A DNA stretch of 64,000 nucleotides, taken from Flaccisagitta enflata (lineage: Eukaryota > Chaetognatha > Sagittoidea > Aphragmophora). The notes below the pieces were generated by a model. That model worked only from the letters and a program-made list of their open reading frames with translations, was not told where the DNA came from and made no database searches. The position numbers and the translations under genes were made by a program. The stretch spans positions 30,814,001 to 30,878,000 of the forward strand of contig OZ231128.1 in NCBI GenBank assembly GCA_965153355.1. Direction: 5' to 3'. Below, piece after piece: positions 1 through 12,098 of the stretch; position 1 is the first letter of the stretch, and each line of letters opens with the position of its first letter.

Positions 1-1184
1 GGATTATAATAATCATTTATTCAACGATCCCATGGATCTATAATTCTTACTTGATTTTCTCTGAAACAGTATAGATTTGACGTTTTTTGTATCAAAATTT
101 TATCATCCTCGGTCAAGAGGTTTGAAGTAAAAACTAATCTTCTCTCAATATCAGTATTTTCAATACAAATCGTGAAAAAGTGCATTTTCAATTTTGCATT
201 TTTTTTTTTTCAACATATTGAGCTGGAAATATGGGAATGGTTCAGAATGAAAGAAAATTTGTTAACGTTTAATAAGTTCGTCTATTTATTTTTCATTAAA
301 GACCGACCTCTATGTTTCAAAATGTTGCATTAAGAGGGCATGGTGAAAATGTCCAGTTCCTTCATTTTGCATTTTGCATTTTTTCAGAGCATGTTGTCTG
401 TGGCAGAGAGGAAGTTTTTTCTTTAAAGTTTTGTAGAATCCAAACCAATTGACCCAGGTTGATAAACTTTTGACACAAAAAAAGTCAATCTACACTCAGT
501 CAGAAATCCGAGTTCCATGGCACCTCTGAGAAAAAGCTTTACATACAATCCGGCGTCTCAGGCTGATATCCATCAGTTTTTTAAATGGTCTGAGATTCTT
601 ATACATTATTAAATAAATTTCGTAGTAGAGCTAGCCATTTAGAATTGTGATTTTTTTGGATTCATGATCTTAATGAAACTGCCACCACCTCCAAATAATG
701 TCGGATTAAATGGGAAGTTCTATGAATCCACTGAATTCTATGTTAATTGAAGAGGGTGGCGGTCATATGAACATCATGTCCCACGGTTATTTAACTTGGC
801 AAATCTTATTATCATGATAAATGATGGCAATTCCTACTGTTGGAAAGGATTCTGATCATTTTCATATGAAAGATCAACGTTTTTGCCAAGTGAATTATGA
901 AAACAATTTGGAGAAGAGCATCAGGACGAGGACGATATTGAGCCTTATCTATTGTATATCTTATCAATAACCCCATAGGCATAGAATAAAAACGTTAGTA
1001 ATTCTCTTTATTAGTCGCAAAGCTGCATCATTGCATTGCATCACATCAATTGCAAGCTTTTACTCTACAGCATGAGCATCATTTTTTATTTTGAATATGT
1101 CTTTGAAGAATTATTGACACTTCTATCTTCGTGAGCCTTAAAATGATGATGGACTTGGGAATTGAGACTCGAAGTTAGGTTTTT

Positions 1185-1379
1185 AGTCGCGGACTAACGA
1201 CTCTATCAGAGGCTTTGTCCGTCCGTCCGTCCGTCCGTCCGTCCGTCCGTCCGTCCGTCCGTCCGTCCATCCATCCCGGACCATCCGTTGGTGAGCATGA
1301 GTCAAAAAGTGGGAAAACGCGCATTTCCGCCCCTGCCCACCCGTCCGCGACTGGTACTGGCCGTGTATCAGGCCTTGTT
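1185..1379 (+). mobile_element. (GTCY)n element, HINE/DINE-1-like (subtype b)
   Basis: Forward orientation is defined here as AGTCGCG...CCTTGTT. Shared structure: a terminal palindrome (AGTCGCG..CGCGACT or a variant), CTCTA.A.(G)GGCTTTGTC, a run of GTCC/GTCG/GTCT tetramers, a conserved block CCCCTGCCCACCCG, and a second stem GCCGTGTATCCGGC before CCTTGTT. No TIR and no coding sequence. DINE-1, mini-me and oyster pearl elements share a (GTCY)n/(ACRG)n core and terminal stem-loops, hence the tentative assignment to helentron-associated elements. This copy has 12 CCGT units. Confidence 0.72.
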
Positions 1380-1494
1380 ACTTTTTGGCCTCGAGGCTAT
1401 GATTTGAGCAATAAGGCTGTGATAAGAGCCTGAAATGGGGGGGGGGGAGACGGAGCAGAGAAAGAAGATGATCATGATGATGTAGAAGAAGATA

Positions 1495-2092
1495 CAGTAG
1501 ATCTCGACTAGACATGAGATAATGGGGCCAATTATGATAGAAAAACAAATAAAGTTAAAGTTGAAGTTAAAAGACTGATTAAAATATGAATTAATAAAAA
1601 GATGCTATATTCCTTATAATAGTTTGTTGCCATAGAAACACATTTATGTATTTCCGACAAAATATCAATGTACAATATAAAACACATACAGAAATGCTGT
1701 TCAAAAAGAGATTTTCTGTAACTTTCTTGTAGTAGGTACTGTGAGAATATCGCTCATTGAGCCGTTGCTAGAAAACATCATAAAGTCATAGATGTGATGG
1801 CTCCTAACAATGGCCAAACAAGCAATATTTTTACAGAACTATGGGGAAACTGTAGCAAATTTGATCTTGAGCAATATTTCTGTATGTTTTTTTATAATTT
1901 GGATACTTTTTTGGTGTCCTAGCAATATTGATATTTTAGCAAGAATATAAAGAAATGTAGTTCTATGGCAACCAACCATCATGGAGAATTGAATGGGTTT
2001 TTTTTAGTTTATTCCAAAAATCAATCTTTCAGCTTTATCTGTCTTCCTATTATGATTGACTCCATTGTCTCAAGTCTAGATGAGATCTACTG
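1495..2092. mobile_element. Tc1/mariner-like MITE, family N, copy 1
   Basis: Long foldback with termini CAGTAGATCTCGACTAG and CTAGATGAGATCTACTG flanked by TA on both sides. The interior holds a second inverted pair around GTTGCTAG. No coding sequence. Confidence 0.8.
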
Positions 2093-3071
2093 TACTTTTT
2101 TATAGAATTTTACCATAAACGGCGTGCTTCTCATGTTTTTTAAGGACTGTTTTCCTTGCTTCATTCAGTCTGACGCACGCATCAGTTATCAGTTTTGTAT
2201 ATGCGACCCTCTCTTTCTTCCCTCCAATTAGCCCAATTGTCCTCCATAGAACAAGTCCGCTTCAATGTGCTTTGCGCTTAAAATGTTTCAGCTTCAAATA
2301 AACTCGATTTTGATGGCTTTTCCATAAACTGCCTCATAAGAATATGATTTAAACAGGAAACTTAACTGACACTCTACCATTGATTAACAGGTTCGACGCG
2401 GCTTCGAAGTTACTCCAACTCCAAATCAGACTCCCTCAAACTCAAAGCTACAAATCCCTTCTTAACTACCAGATTTACTGACGCCAAAGTTATGGAATCT
2501 CCAACTTAAGGCACGAGAAAAGAGAGAATAAAACAAAAATCTAATCCATTAATTGTTTTCATCCTTTGTGTTCATTGGGGTTTTTTCATGCCTTCAGCAT
2601 TTCTTGTTCTCTATCAAGGGAATTTGGCAAAATAACACGTGTAATGATGATTCATGAAATTCATTTAGCCCCCTATGAACTGTGGCCCTAACCGCCATCC
2701 TTTACATATTCTTTGGGATGAGAGGACTGAGTGGGGTGTTAGCAGTTAACCGAGTCCCCAGGCCATGGGCCCTGGGCCAGGGCTACATTTTTGTTATGAG
2801 TCCTAGAGAGATCTTTCCTATGACCTAGTGTTCATTCATGGCGGTCTGCTTCTCATCTCGTCACAAGCTTTGAATCCATTTAGAACTGCATCGTTTTGGT
2901 AGATAAGATTTCGCTGGTTAGACATCCACTCATATCATTGAGGACTCATCGCATTGCTGCATTTAGCATCTTACTTATGTGAACTCTTCCATCGCACTTA
3001 TTTTTAGATGAGCTCTTTATTTTCAGTGTAAGCCTACTACGCCACGCCTTTAGTCTTGAATTGTTGCTTTG
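2093..3071. other. no recognisable feature
   Basis: AT-rich single-copy-looking sequence between a family N MITE and a (GTCY)n element. I see no gene, array or inverted repeat. Confidence 0.5.
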
Positions 3072-3266
3072 ACAAGGCCGGATACACGGCTACCTAAGTC
3101 GCATGCTGGTGGGCAGGGGCAATTACCAAAAAGGCTAACCATTCATTGAGACAGGAGCGGTAATGCAATAATTGCCCCTAAATGCCGAAAAAGTAAAAAA
3201 AGTAAAGTTTGACGGACCGACGGACGAACAAAGCGGGTTGCACATTCGCGCACACGCGACTAAAAA
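3072..3266 (-). mobile_element. (GTCY)n element, reverse copy
   Basis: Begins CAAGGCCGGATACACGGC and ends CACACGCGACTAAAAA, with a short GACGGACCGACGGACGAAC core. Near full length, about 195 bp. Confidence 0.68.
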
Positions 3267-4134
3267 CATGCAATTAGGGCAACGTTAATAGTTAAAAACT
3301 TGAATGTATATTGATATGTATAAGTCACAAAAATGAACAAGAAATCCATCTAAAAGGTGGATGTTTTTTTCATTTAAAATTTCAGTTTACAGTTTTGGAC
3401 AATGTTTTGCTCATTTGAAGCATGAGTTGAAAATTGCTGCGTTGATAATTGCTGGGTTTGTTTCTTTTCCACCCCTTTTGTTTCCTGGACAAATTGCTTC
3501 TACAGAGTCATGAAAATAAGAAAACAATTCTATCAAAACAGTGTCATACAGTTTAGTGTGTACATAAAACTATTCACAAACATGTGCCAATTTTTTTGTA
3601 AACTTGTCAGCTTATTCTTGTGTCGCGAAACCCAATTTCTGTGAAATTATCAGTATCGTAATCTTTTTGCTTTCCATATCGTATTCTTTGACAATGTCTC
3701 TACCGGTTTGTGTAGTATTTATCTCATGTTGTTGTTTTGACAATCCTGAATATCCAAGCTCTAGTGACTTCCATTCTCCCTTCCAAGAAAAACCTCAACA
3801 ACCTCAATTTTGAATCAAAGCATTTCCCATTTCCAAATTAGTTTTCAAATTTCATAAAAGTGAGAGTCGATATAGACATATAGTTCTAATGTCAATTAAA
3901 CAAGCAATATATCAGGCTATGCAAATCAAGTCAATGAATATAGAAGAAATGAAAAGCCTATTTTTTCAGTTTTCTAGGGGTTGTAAAGCAATGATAGGTT
4001 TAGCTATTCTCAGGCCTCAAATTAGCTCTCTCCGACCTCAATTGGGTCCTCCCAGGCCTATATTTAGCCATTCTCTGGCTTCATTTCAAATCCGCTCTCC
4101 GTAGGTTACCTAAGTAGCTCAAATCTGGCCTCTA
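3267..4134. other. no gene; weak minisatellite remnant
   Basis: AT-rich. At 4010-4130 CAGGCCTCAAATTAGCTCT-type words recur about five times, a degraded relative of the S-type units. Confidence 0.4.
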
Positions 4135-4702
4135 CAGGGTGATCAATCTCAACTGGCAAAAAGTATTAAGCTTTTACTCTTATATGCATCATCTCACTAA
4201 TTTAGAATCATTACTCTCTTGAAGTACTATGTTTGACGTTTTTTGTGTCCAAATTTTTTAGTTCTAAGATGAATAGTTTGCCCACAGCATCAATTTGAAG
4301 ACTAACAAGTATTTACCATTGTAGGTTAATAAATTTTGTTTTTTTCACTATAATCTTTTATTCAATTGTTTTTTTCCTTTAATAAACTCAACTTTTGATG
4401 TCAGATTAGTGTCATATGAAGCATAATTTAAATCTTTGTCATTTGAGACCACTTCTCCATCAGTGGAAGCATGTCAAAGAAAAATTGTATTGAATAAAAA
4501 GAGTTGATTGACTTGCAGGTGAAATTACTTGTTCTACTTCAAATTGATGTTGTGGGCAAACCATTCGTCTCAGACTTTTGAAATTTAGACAGAAAAAATG
4601 TCAAACATAGTACTTTAAGGGACAAATGATTCTAAATTACTGAAATGCTGCATTTAAGAGTAAAAGCTTAATACTTTTTGCCAGTTGAGATTGATCACCC
4701 TG
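4135..4702. mobile_element. TA-flanked foldback MITE (CAGGGTGATC termini)
   Basis: CAGGGTGATCAATCTCAACT pairs with AGTTGAGATTGATCACCCTG; outer flanks TA/TA. The inverted match continues well beyond 50 bp, including GTACTATGTTTGACGTTTTT against its complement near 4600. The CAGGGTG start is typical of Tc1/mariner-type elements. The CAGGGTG terminal motif is not repeated elsewhere in the window. Confidence 0.78.
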
Positions 4703-5149
4703 TATGTCCATTTTAGGCGTCCCATCCTAATTCCGGTTTTCCAAATAGATCCAGGAAATTCACCTTTGTGTTCCACAGTCCTTTGGGGCCGCTGCCAGGC
4801 TGTCAGATGGACCAAACGAACACCCGATGGATGGACCCTTGAACATACTGATGGACAGACAGACAGACAGACCCTCGCAGAGAAATACGCGGTGAAGTGT
4901 TTTTTGTTTTATTCTCTCTGCAGGAAAGGGACATCTAGGTAAAAAACTTGGTTACAGTATATTCAATCATTTGTTTATGTGATGAAATCATTAAAAATGA
5001 TAGCACCACGTTTTCGCAACCTTTTCAAATTTAAACCAAAACTTTATGGTGTCTTTAAAGAAATTACGTCTTAATATCCGTAGTACGATTTTTCCTGTCA
5101 CACTCATTCCTATCCCTTCTTAGCCATTCTCAATCATTCTCAGCCATAC

Positions 5150-5990
5150 CTCTTTTCCCTTATCCGAGGTCCAGAAAGCACACACATTTTAGGGCCAGAA
5201 CCCTCAAATCTAAGAGCCAGAACCTACGAATCTCACGCCCACAACCCAAACATACAAAAGTTAGAACCCACACATCTCAGGACCAGAATCCTCATGAAGA
5301 AAAGGTAGGGGCAAGGTAAAGTTACAAGGTTCCTCTAACTACGCCCGTAACCTAATCACGTTAGAAGGCAGGCAAATCACGCCTGAGAACCAGAAACCTC
5401 AAATTTCAAGGCTAGAAACACGCATTTCAAGACCAGAACCCACTCATTGAAGGGTCAGAAGTCCAAAACCCACATATGGGAAGATCAGAACCCACACATG
5501 GAAGTGCCAGAACCCATATATGGAAAGGTCAGAACCCATACATGGAAGGGCTAGAATGCACACATGGAAGGGCTAGAATGCACACATTGAAGGGCCAGAG
5601 CCCACGCATGGAAGGGCCAGAAAAACACAATGAAGAGCCAGAACCCAACCATCTCAGTGCCAAACCCACACATCTTAGGGCCAGAACCCTTACAACTCAG
5701 GGCAAAATCCCACTTATTTCAAGGCAAGAACCTACGCCTCTCAAAGCCACAACCGACACATTTCAGGGCCTCAACCAACGTATTTGATCCCAGGTCTACA
5801 ACCATCACATCACACGGCCAGTACACAGTACAGAAACAATTGAGGGCCAGAACCAACGCATATCAGGGCCACCTTTAACACAGCTGGTACCAACACGTTA
5901 AAGGGCCAGGACCAGTACATCTCGGGATCAGATCTCATATTCTGTAGAGTCAGAACCCACATGTGTTAGGGCCAGAACACACATTTCACG
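5150..5990. repeat. minisatellite, about 22-bp AGGGCCAGAACCCACACAT unit
   Basis: About 35 diverged units reading (A)GGGCCAGAACCCACACATCTC. The open frame across 5476-5787 is a by-product. Adjacent to, but outside, the foldback at 5992. Confidence 0.88.
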
Positions 5991-5991
5991 G

Positions 5992-7057
5992 CACCATTGT
6001 CTCAGGGACACTTTGGGTGTGCCTCGACATTACTCTGATTTTTTTCATGGATTTGTATGATCTATGGCATTAATAAACAATACCTGGGTCGGGTGTGTCA
6101 ATATGCAAAACATTAATCCCTGAGAGTATAACGCTAGGGCATTGTGGGGTTACTCATTTAAATGCCTTCACCGTTTTTCTTTTTTCAAATTTCGGTCATC
6201 TTCCAGTTTTTTCCGAAAGCCCTGTTTTGCCCCTAATTTGCATAATGTTGTAATCATGTTATCGACTTTTCATCCTTTGCCTTGTTTAGTGGGGCATCCC
6301 AATTACTTTAAAATGCAGCTATCCTCTTTAAAGGTACACAGAAAAGTGTCTGGGTTAATCATGTCAACTTCAATAAAATAGTAAAATAGTCTTTTTTGGT
6401 TAATAATTTATTTTTTGGCGAACAAGAGTGCAGACATTGCATTAGATTTCAAACGCGAAAAAAAATGGTTGCCGATTGAATTTTGAAAAAAGAAAAACGG
6501 TGATCATTTTAAAATCAACAGCCCCATCTTGCGTCAGCGTTATGGTCTCAAATTCAGTCATCACCCGTATTTGACATGCCTGAATACCTGGGCATTAGAA
6601 AATATTTTATGGGGCGGTTTTTAAAAAAAATGTCAATTTTGAAAATTATCAACCATAGTAGACCATGTAGATTCTGCTGAGTTACTTGTACTACTTTTTT
6701 ATTTGCTCATTGTTAATCCTGATGAAATTTCCTTTTCATTCAGGGATAAACTTTTCGGTTTTTATGCCACCATTACAAATTTGTAACGGTGACATGAAAA
6801 ATGAAAATTTTGATCGTTTTTAAATGTAAGGGAACTTCATCAGGATTAACATTCTGCTATCGAAAAGGAGATCCTATTGGCTCTGCACAATCTACAAGTT
6901 TAAACATGGGTGAAAATTTTAAAAAATGAAAATTTCTCAAAAACCACTCCTTAAAATATTTTCTACTACCTAGGTTTTGTTTAGTAATGCCATTTACCAA
7001 AAAGATCCATAAAAAAAACCAGAGTAATGTCGGGGCACATCCAATGAGACATTGGTG
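5992..7057. mobile_element. 1.07-kb foldback element
   Basis: CACCATTGTCTCA...GTGCCTCGACATTACTCTG pairs with CAGAGTAATGTCGGGGCAC...TGAGACATTGGTG. Further paired segments continue inward to a central ACCATTACAAATTTGTAACGGT-type apex near 6780. No coding sequence. Target duplication not resolved. Single copy here, but its apex resembles that of the 8323-9461 element. Confidence 0.7.
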
Positions 7058-7423
7058 ACGGCTAACTCACCCACTAATAGAAGTCGAAAAATGAAAAGTA
7101 TCGCAATTCATAAAAAAAGATAGGTCATCCTTGTTTGGAATCTGAGGGGAATGAATTACTTCTTCGGCAGCGCTCCTGTCTATGGGGAATCTGTCCGTTA
7201 GTCTGCTCATATAGCAGTCTGTCTGTCCGTGCATCCCCCCCTGGTTCACAGAACTTTTTCTTCCTCAGGGCCCCCTCCGACCCAAATGCTGCCTGGTCAA
7301 AATCAAGGCAAAATGATTCGAATCTAGAATATAAGTCCTAACTAGTCATCCAAGGATCGCACATGGTCAGCGGTACCCGATGCCCTGCTGGGAGTGATCC
7401 AGTGAATCTATGGAGTGAGAGCA

Positions 7424-7930
7424 GGGCAGCGGCCCCAAAGGGCCGATGTCCTGTAGAACACAGGGGGGAATTTCCATACGTCCTGAGGGGGCATATTTCA
7501 GGCCTTAGATGACTGATTTAGGCCGCTGAAGGCATATTTGAAGGCTGGAGGGCATAATTAAGGCTTGGAGAGCCGATCTGAGGTTTGGAGGGCAAATTTA
7601 AGCCATGGAGGGCTGATTTTATGCTTGGAGGGCTAATTGAGGGTCTGGAAGGCGGATTTGAGGTCTGGGGGTCAGATTTGAGGTGGGGGGCTGATCTGAA
7701 GCCTGGAAAGCTGATTTGAGGCCTGGGGGGCTAAATTGAGGGCTGGGAGGGCAAATTTGAGGGCTGGAAGGGCAAATTTGAGGGCTGGGAGGGCAAATTT
7801 GAGGGCTGGGAGGGCAAATTTGAGGGCTGGGAGGGCAAATTTGAAGCCAACGGGGGGGGGGGGGACGGACGGACGTATGGAAATTCCCCCCTGTGTTCTA
7901 CAGGACATCGGCCCTTTGGGGCCGCTGCCC
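7424..7930. mobile_element. foldback element S, copy 1 (minisatellite core)
   Basis: GGCAGCGGCCCCAAAGGGCC... pairs with its complement ending GGCCGCTGCC; the paired arms are about 60 bp (7424-7485 and 7870-7930). Between them lies a roughly 21-bp array (GGGCTGGGAGGGCAAATTTGA and variants). Left flank carries GGTCAGCGGTACCC, also found beside copies 2 and 3. Confidence 0.78.
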
Positions 7931-7944
7931 AAAAATAGTTAGAT

Positions 7945-8225
7945 TTTCAAAATCCTAGCCTCTGATCTGACACCCATCTCCTGGCCTCTAAGATGCAGAT
8001 CCTATCCTCCAAGTTCCAGATATTTGACCAAGATTCTGGCCTCTCCAATGAATATTCTAACCTCTCAGACCCATATCTAAGCTCCCAAGACCCAGATTCG
8101 GGCCTATCAGACAGGGTTCTGGCCTCCCTCACTCAGATCCCATTCCAAGCCTTCAAACTCCTCGCCTCAATCTTGATCTCTGAGACTCACCAATTCCCTC
8201 AGAACTCAGAACTCTACAGGACTCC
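7945..8225. repeat. degenerate minisatellite (CCTC..GACCCAGATTC..GG)
   Basis: Diverged units of about 21 bp (CTGGCCTCTCAGACCCAGATT style), directly right of element S copy 1. Looks like an old array of the same general unit type. The plus-strand open frame here is not convincing as coding. Confidence 0.55.
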
Positions 8226-8322
8226 ATCTCCTTCGTATCCTTCAGGGACGCCACGCTGTTCTGCTCTCCACCCCCAAAATGACTTTGTGTCACAAGTCAC
8301 GACCACTGCTGCAGGGTACGGG

Positions 8323-9461
8323 AGCACATAGCAAAAGTTGGTTATTTCTTTTTGCCCTCTTTACCTAATATGGAGTGGCAAATTTTAGGACCCTTACCAT
8401 TTTTCTTTTGTCAAATATTGTTCATCTTCTGTTTTTTAGAAAACTGTTTTTGAGGACTTAATTTGCATAATGCAGTGGGCACTGTGCTTTCAAAAAGAAT
8501 CTGAGTGAAAAATCACCTAACTGTGGGTTTCTCTGCATTTTTGTGTAGTGTTGGGGTGTGATAACATGTAACTAACTAAAATAAAATCATTCACCGAGCG
8601 CTTTTTGAGTAATCTTCAAAATGGAAAAAAATTAGACCCATTTTCAATGAAGATTCTACAGAGTTGTATTGACCTATTTTTTGACTCCATATTGTAAATC
8701 TATGCAAAATTCCCTTTCATTTGATAGGTCGCACTCCATACTTTTGCAAAGAATTAAAATTTTCATTTTTTGAGTCACCGTTACAAAAAAGTAACGGTGG
8801 CTCAAAAAATGAAAACCTTGTTTTAAAACCAAACCATATAGTGTGACCTATCATATGAAAGGGAATTTTGCATAGATTAAAAATATGAAGTCAAAAAATA
8901 GGTTAGTACAACTCAGTAGAATCTTCATTGAAAATGGGTCTAATTTTTTTTCATTTTGAAGATTATTCAAAAAGCGCTCGGTGAATGATTCTATTTTGAC
9001 TAGTTACATGTTATCACACCCCAACACAACACAAAAATGCAAAGAAACCCACAGTTATGTGATTTTTCACTCAGATCTTTTTTGAAAGCACAGTGTGGGA
9101 TAAAACAATATGCTGACATTGTTTGAATTAGCTTTTACAAATTTCTATTCTTCAAAGAATTGTAATTCGGCTTTTTGATAAGCTCTTTCATAACTTATGT
9201 TCTGATATTTTAGTTCGTTTTTACAAACATCATGATCATGATCAAACAAAACAAAAACAAAAAATTGTCTATTTTGTAACAAAACTACACAGGATTTTGC
9301 TGAATTCTGGGAAATCTGTGGGAACTTTAAAGCCAAAACAAAAACAGAAGACGAAGGAATTTTAAAAAAAGGAAAATGGTCATCTTCATGATTTTTGCTC
9401 CTCCACATTACCTAAGTAGGGTGAAGGGGTACTCCCAACTTTTGCTACGTGAAGCACCCAA
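8323..9461. mobile_element. Mutator-like MITE, family M, copy 1
   Basis: 1,139-bp foldback flanked by the 9-bp duplication GGGTACGGG (8314-8322 and 9462-9470). The right terminus is intact (CTACGTGAAGCACCCAA); the left lacks about 8 bp (AGCACATAGCAAAAG). Central apex CACCGTTACAAAAAAGTAACGGTGG. Twice the length of the other two copies. Confidence 0.82.
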
Positions 9462-9590
9462 GGGTACGGGTTCCGCTGACCATATATCGCCTTCAGGCTG
9501 GCCACCAATCAAACAAGTCTGAACTCGTGATGAAGTGATATGATCTTTGCATACGAGTTAAATTTGGCACTACACAACACCTCCGTGAAA

Positions 9591-9624
<34 letters not shown>

Positions 9625-9692
9625 CTGGAATATTCTAGAAAATGAGGATGGGTCAATGAAGGTCACTAGCTACATCAGATGTCTGTGTGCGT

Positions 9693-9696
<4 letters not shown>

Positions 9697-9769
<73 letters not shown>
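9697..9769. repeat. (GT)n microsatellite
   Basis: About 36 uninterrupted GT units, about 75 bp after a (CT)n tract at 9594-9620. Confidence 0.95.
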
Positions 9770-9771
<2 letters not shown>

Positions 9772-10010
9772 GTGTAAGTATGAAAGTTGAAACAACATCG
9801 CCCCTACAAAAGGAGGCCAGAATTCCCCAATTTACAAAGGATGAAAGCCTCACAATCTTTCAATGGTGTTTACTCCGGATTGCTCACAACCATCCCTTAC
9901 TATTGACAAACAAAATACTTACCTGACTGCTCGGACAGACCTGTACCATCTAGTATATACAAATTATCTTGCAAAAATCAAAGATTACTTATGTACTGGT
10001 GGACAGGACT

Positions 10011-10655
10011 CTTGATTCTGGGGCAGCGAGCAGCACCGCTTGTCTGCAGGGTAAGAAGGATATCGGCAGGCCCCGGAAGAAGAAGGAGAAGAAGGGGAAG
10101 AAGGAAGAAGAAGACGAAGACGAAGACGAAGACTTAATAGGGAGAAATAATGGTTGAAGAATAGCAATTGAAGTCAGATTTAGGATGATTTGCATATTGC
10201 AGTTTTAAGGTTACCGCTCCATTACAATGTCGCTGATTTGATTTGCAGTCAGTTTGAATTGGAATGATATCTTGAACTAAATCTCAATTCATTGTAAAAT
10301 AGAAGGAGAAATTCTCATGATTACTGGTTAGTTGTCAACGTCGTTCTGCGTTTTAGGAAGCATTCCGCATCAAATTTGCGCTGATGAAAAAACTGTTAAA
10401 AACATAAGTCTCAATGGAAATGGTAATGCCTTGACCGCCGTAGCTGAGGTGAGAATGCGGGTACTTGCTGGACCCATGTCTAGATGTGATTTTGTTCACT
10501 GCATAGTGAACTCAAAGAGCTTTCTGAGCGTGGCGTGCATGGTGGGCATCACGCTGCCATAGAGTGTGATGGTGGGGGGGCTTCACTTTTCGGGTCGGCA
10601 GCTTTGCAGGAAAGAATTTTGCTTCTCGGCAGAAAAGAAGAATCAAGAGGCCTGC
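10011..10655. mobile_element. foldback element R, copy 1
   Basis: Left arm CTTGATTCTGGGGCAGCGAG..CACCGCTTGTCTGCAGG pairs loosely with right arm GCTTCTCGGCAGAAAAGAAGAATCAAGAGGCC. The interior has an AAG-rich tract (10073-10130), a conserved TTTGCATATTG(C/T)AGTTTTA block, and a segment flanked by splice-like signals shared with copy 2. Confidence 0.6.
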
Positions 10656-11090
10656 TGGTGGAAGTACTGACACAAGCAATATTGATTAGAAAATAATACC
10701 CTAAGAGGCAAGAATCGAGGTGCAACCATTAGGGACCGCCGGCATTCTCTACCTAAGTACTGATACTTGCCCCTACAAAAGGAGGCCAGAATTCCTCAAT
10801 ATGATACATAATATTTTTGTTATAACAATAACAACAGAGCAAAAAAGATGTGATGAAAGGATGCAGTAAAATAAGATTTGCACTTTTTTCAATCAGTGAT
10901 ATAAACATAAACATGATGAGTATCCCATGACGTATGTAAAAAAAGGGCATTCTTGTTCTAAATCTGAGAATAATTTCTTAGGCAGCGCTCCTATGTCGGA
11001 GCACTACCCTCTCATAGCAAGATCAAGTGAAAGGTAACATTACAGTAGGTTTTTTATTGTTTTGTACAGAGTATTAGTTCTATTTAGGCA

Positions 11091-11333
11091 TGATTCGAGA
11101 TTCGCCGGGTCAACTATAAGAAATATGTCCACACTCTGTGACATCAGTATTTCACTGATTCATAGAGAAAAATCTATCTATTGGAGCTTTAGTACTTTTT
11201 TTCAGTTCATGCACCATAGAAATAGTACTTCATAATTCCTGAGTTAGAAACATCTTTATGTGTAAATGTAAAATCAGCGTGACAGGGTGTGGACATATTT
11301 CTTATAGTTGGCCCGGCGAATCTCGAATCTTGC
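11091..11333. mobile_element. small foldback element
   Basis: GATTCGAGATTCGCCGGGTC..AAGAAATATGTCCACACTC pairs with GTGTGGACATATTTCTTATAG..CCGGCGAATCTCGAATC (11286-11333). About 240 bp, no coding sequence. Confidence 0.65.
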
Positions 11334-11396
11334 CTTTACTAGAATTAACTCTCGGCAAGAGCCCTTCTTGAGATTTAAAAAAAATTGAGTATTTTT

Positions 11397-12098
11397 GGGC
11401 AGCGGCCAAAATCCCATCCTCGAGGCCAAAATCCCATCCTCGAGGCCAAAATCCCATCCTTGAGGCCCAAATTCCAGCCTCGAGGCCCAAACCCCTGTCT
11501 TGAGGCCCAAACCCCAGCATGAAGGCCCAAACCTCAGCCTTGAGGCCCAAATCCCAGCATGAAGGCCCAAATCCCAGCATGAAGGCCCAAACCCCAGCCT
11601 TGAGGCCCAAACCCCAGCCTTGAGGCCCAAACCCCAGCCTTGAAGACCAAACCCCAGCCTTGAGGCCCAAACCCCAGCATGAAGGCCCAAATCCCAGCAT
11701 GAAGGCCCAAATCCCAGCCTCGAGGCCCAAATCCCGGCCTTGAGGCCCAAATCCTGGCCTTGAGGCCCAAATCCCAGCCTTGAGGCCCAAAGCCACAAAC
11801 CCCACATGAAGGCCCAAATCCCAGCCTTGAGGCCCAAACCCCAGCCATGGGGCCGAAATCCCAGCCATGAGGCCGAAATCCCAGCCATGAGGCCGAAATC
11901 CCAGCCGCGAGGTCCAAGTCCCAGCCTCTAGGCCCAAATCCCAGCCTAGAGGCTCAAATCCACGTCTTGAGGCACAAATCCTAGCCACAAGGCTCTAATC
12001 CCTGCCTTCAGGATCAAATCCCAAATGCAAGGCCCCAATTCCAGCCTCCAGGCTAAAAAAAACAGCATAGGTCATTGGCTCCTTCGGGGCCGCTGCCC
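11397..12098. mobile_element. foldback element S, copy 2, with a 20-bp minisatellite
   Basis: Left end GGGCAGCGGCC, right end GGTCATTGGCTCC..CGGGGCCGCTGCCC. Between them about 32 units of GAGGCCCAAATCCCAGCCTT. The right flank GGGTACCGCTGACCATC..GCTTTTGCGACTATT matches the (inverted) flank of copies 1 and 3. Three overlapping minus-strand open frames (Gly-Leu-Lys-Ala-Gly-Ile-Trp-Ala-type repeats) arise because a 20-bp unit cycles through all frames. Confidence 0.8.

Noticed and set aside
1-540. Possible degenerate foldback (TAGATTTGACGTTTTTTG near 70 against its complement near 490)
   Set aside because: Inverted match is short and imperfect, and one end may lie outside the window.
10357-10448. 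Possible upstream coding exon (SIPHQICADEKTVKNISL...)
   Set aside because: Phase-compatible if a GTAATG donor at 10423 is used, but it lies inside repeat element R and a related segment sits in the second R copy. Kept only as a finding.
11274-11988. Overlapping 127-228-codon minus-strand frames
   Set aside because: They are the three readings of a 20-bp minisatellite; a repeat free of stops in one frame is free in all.
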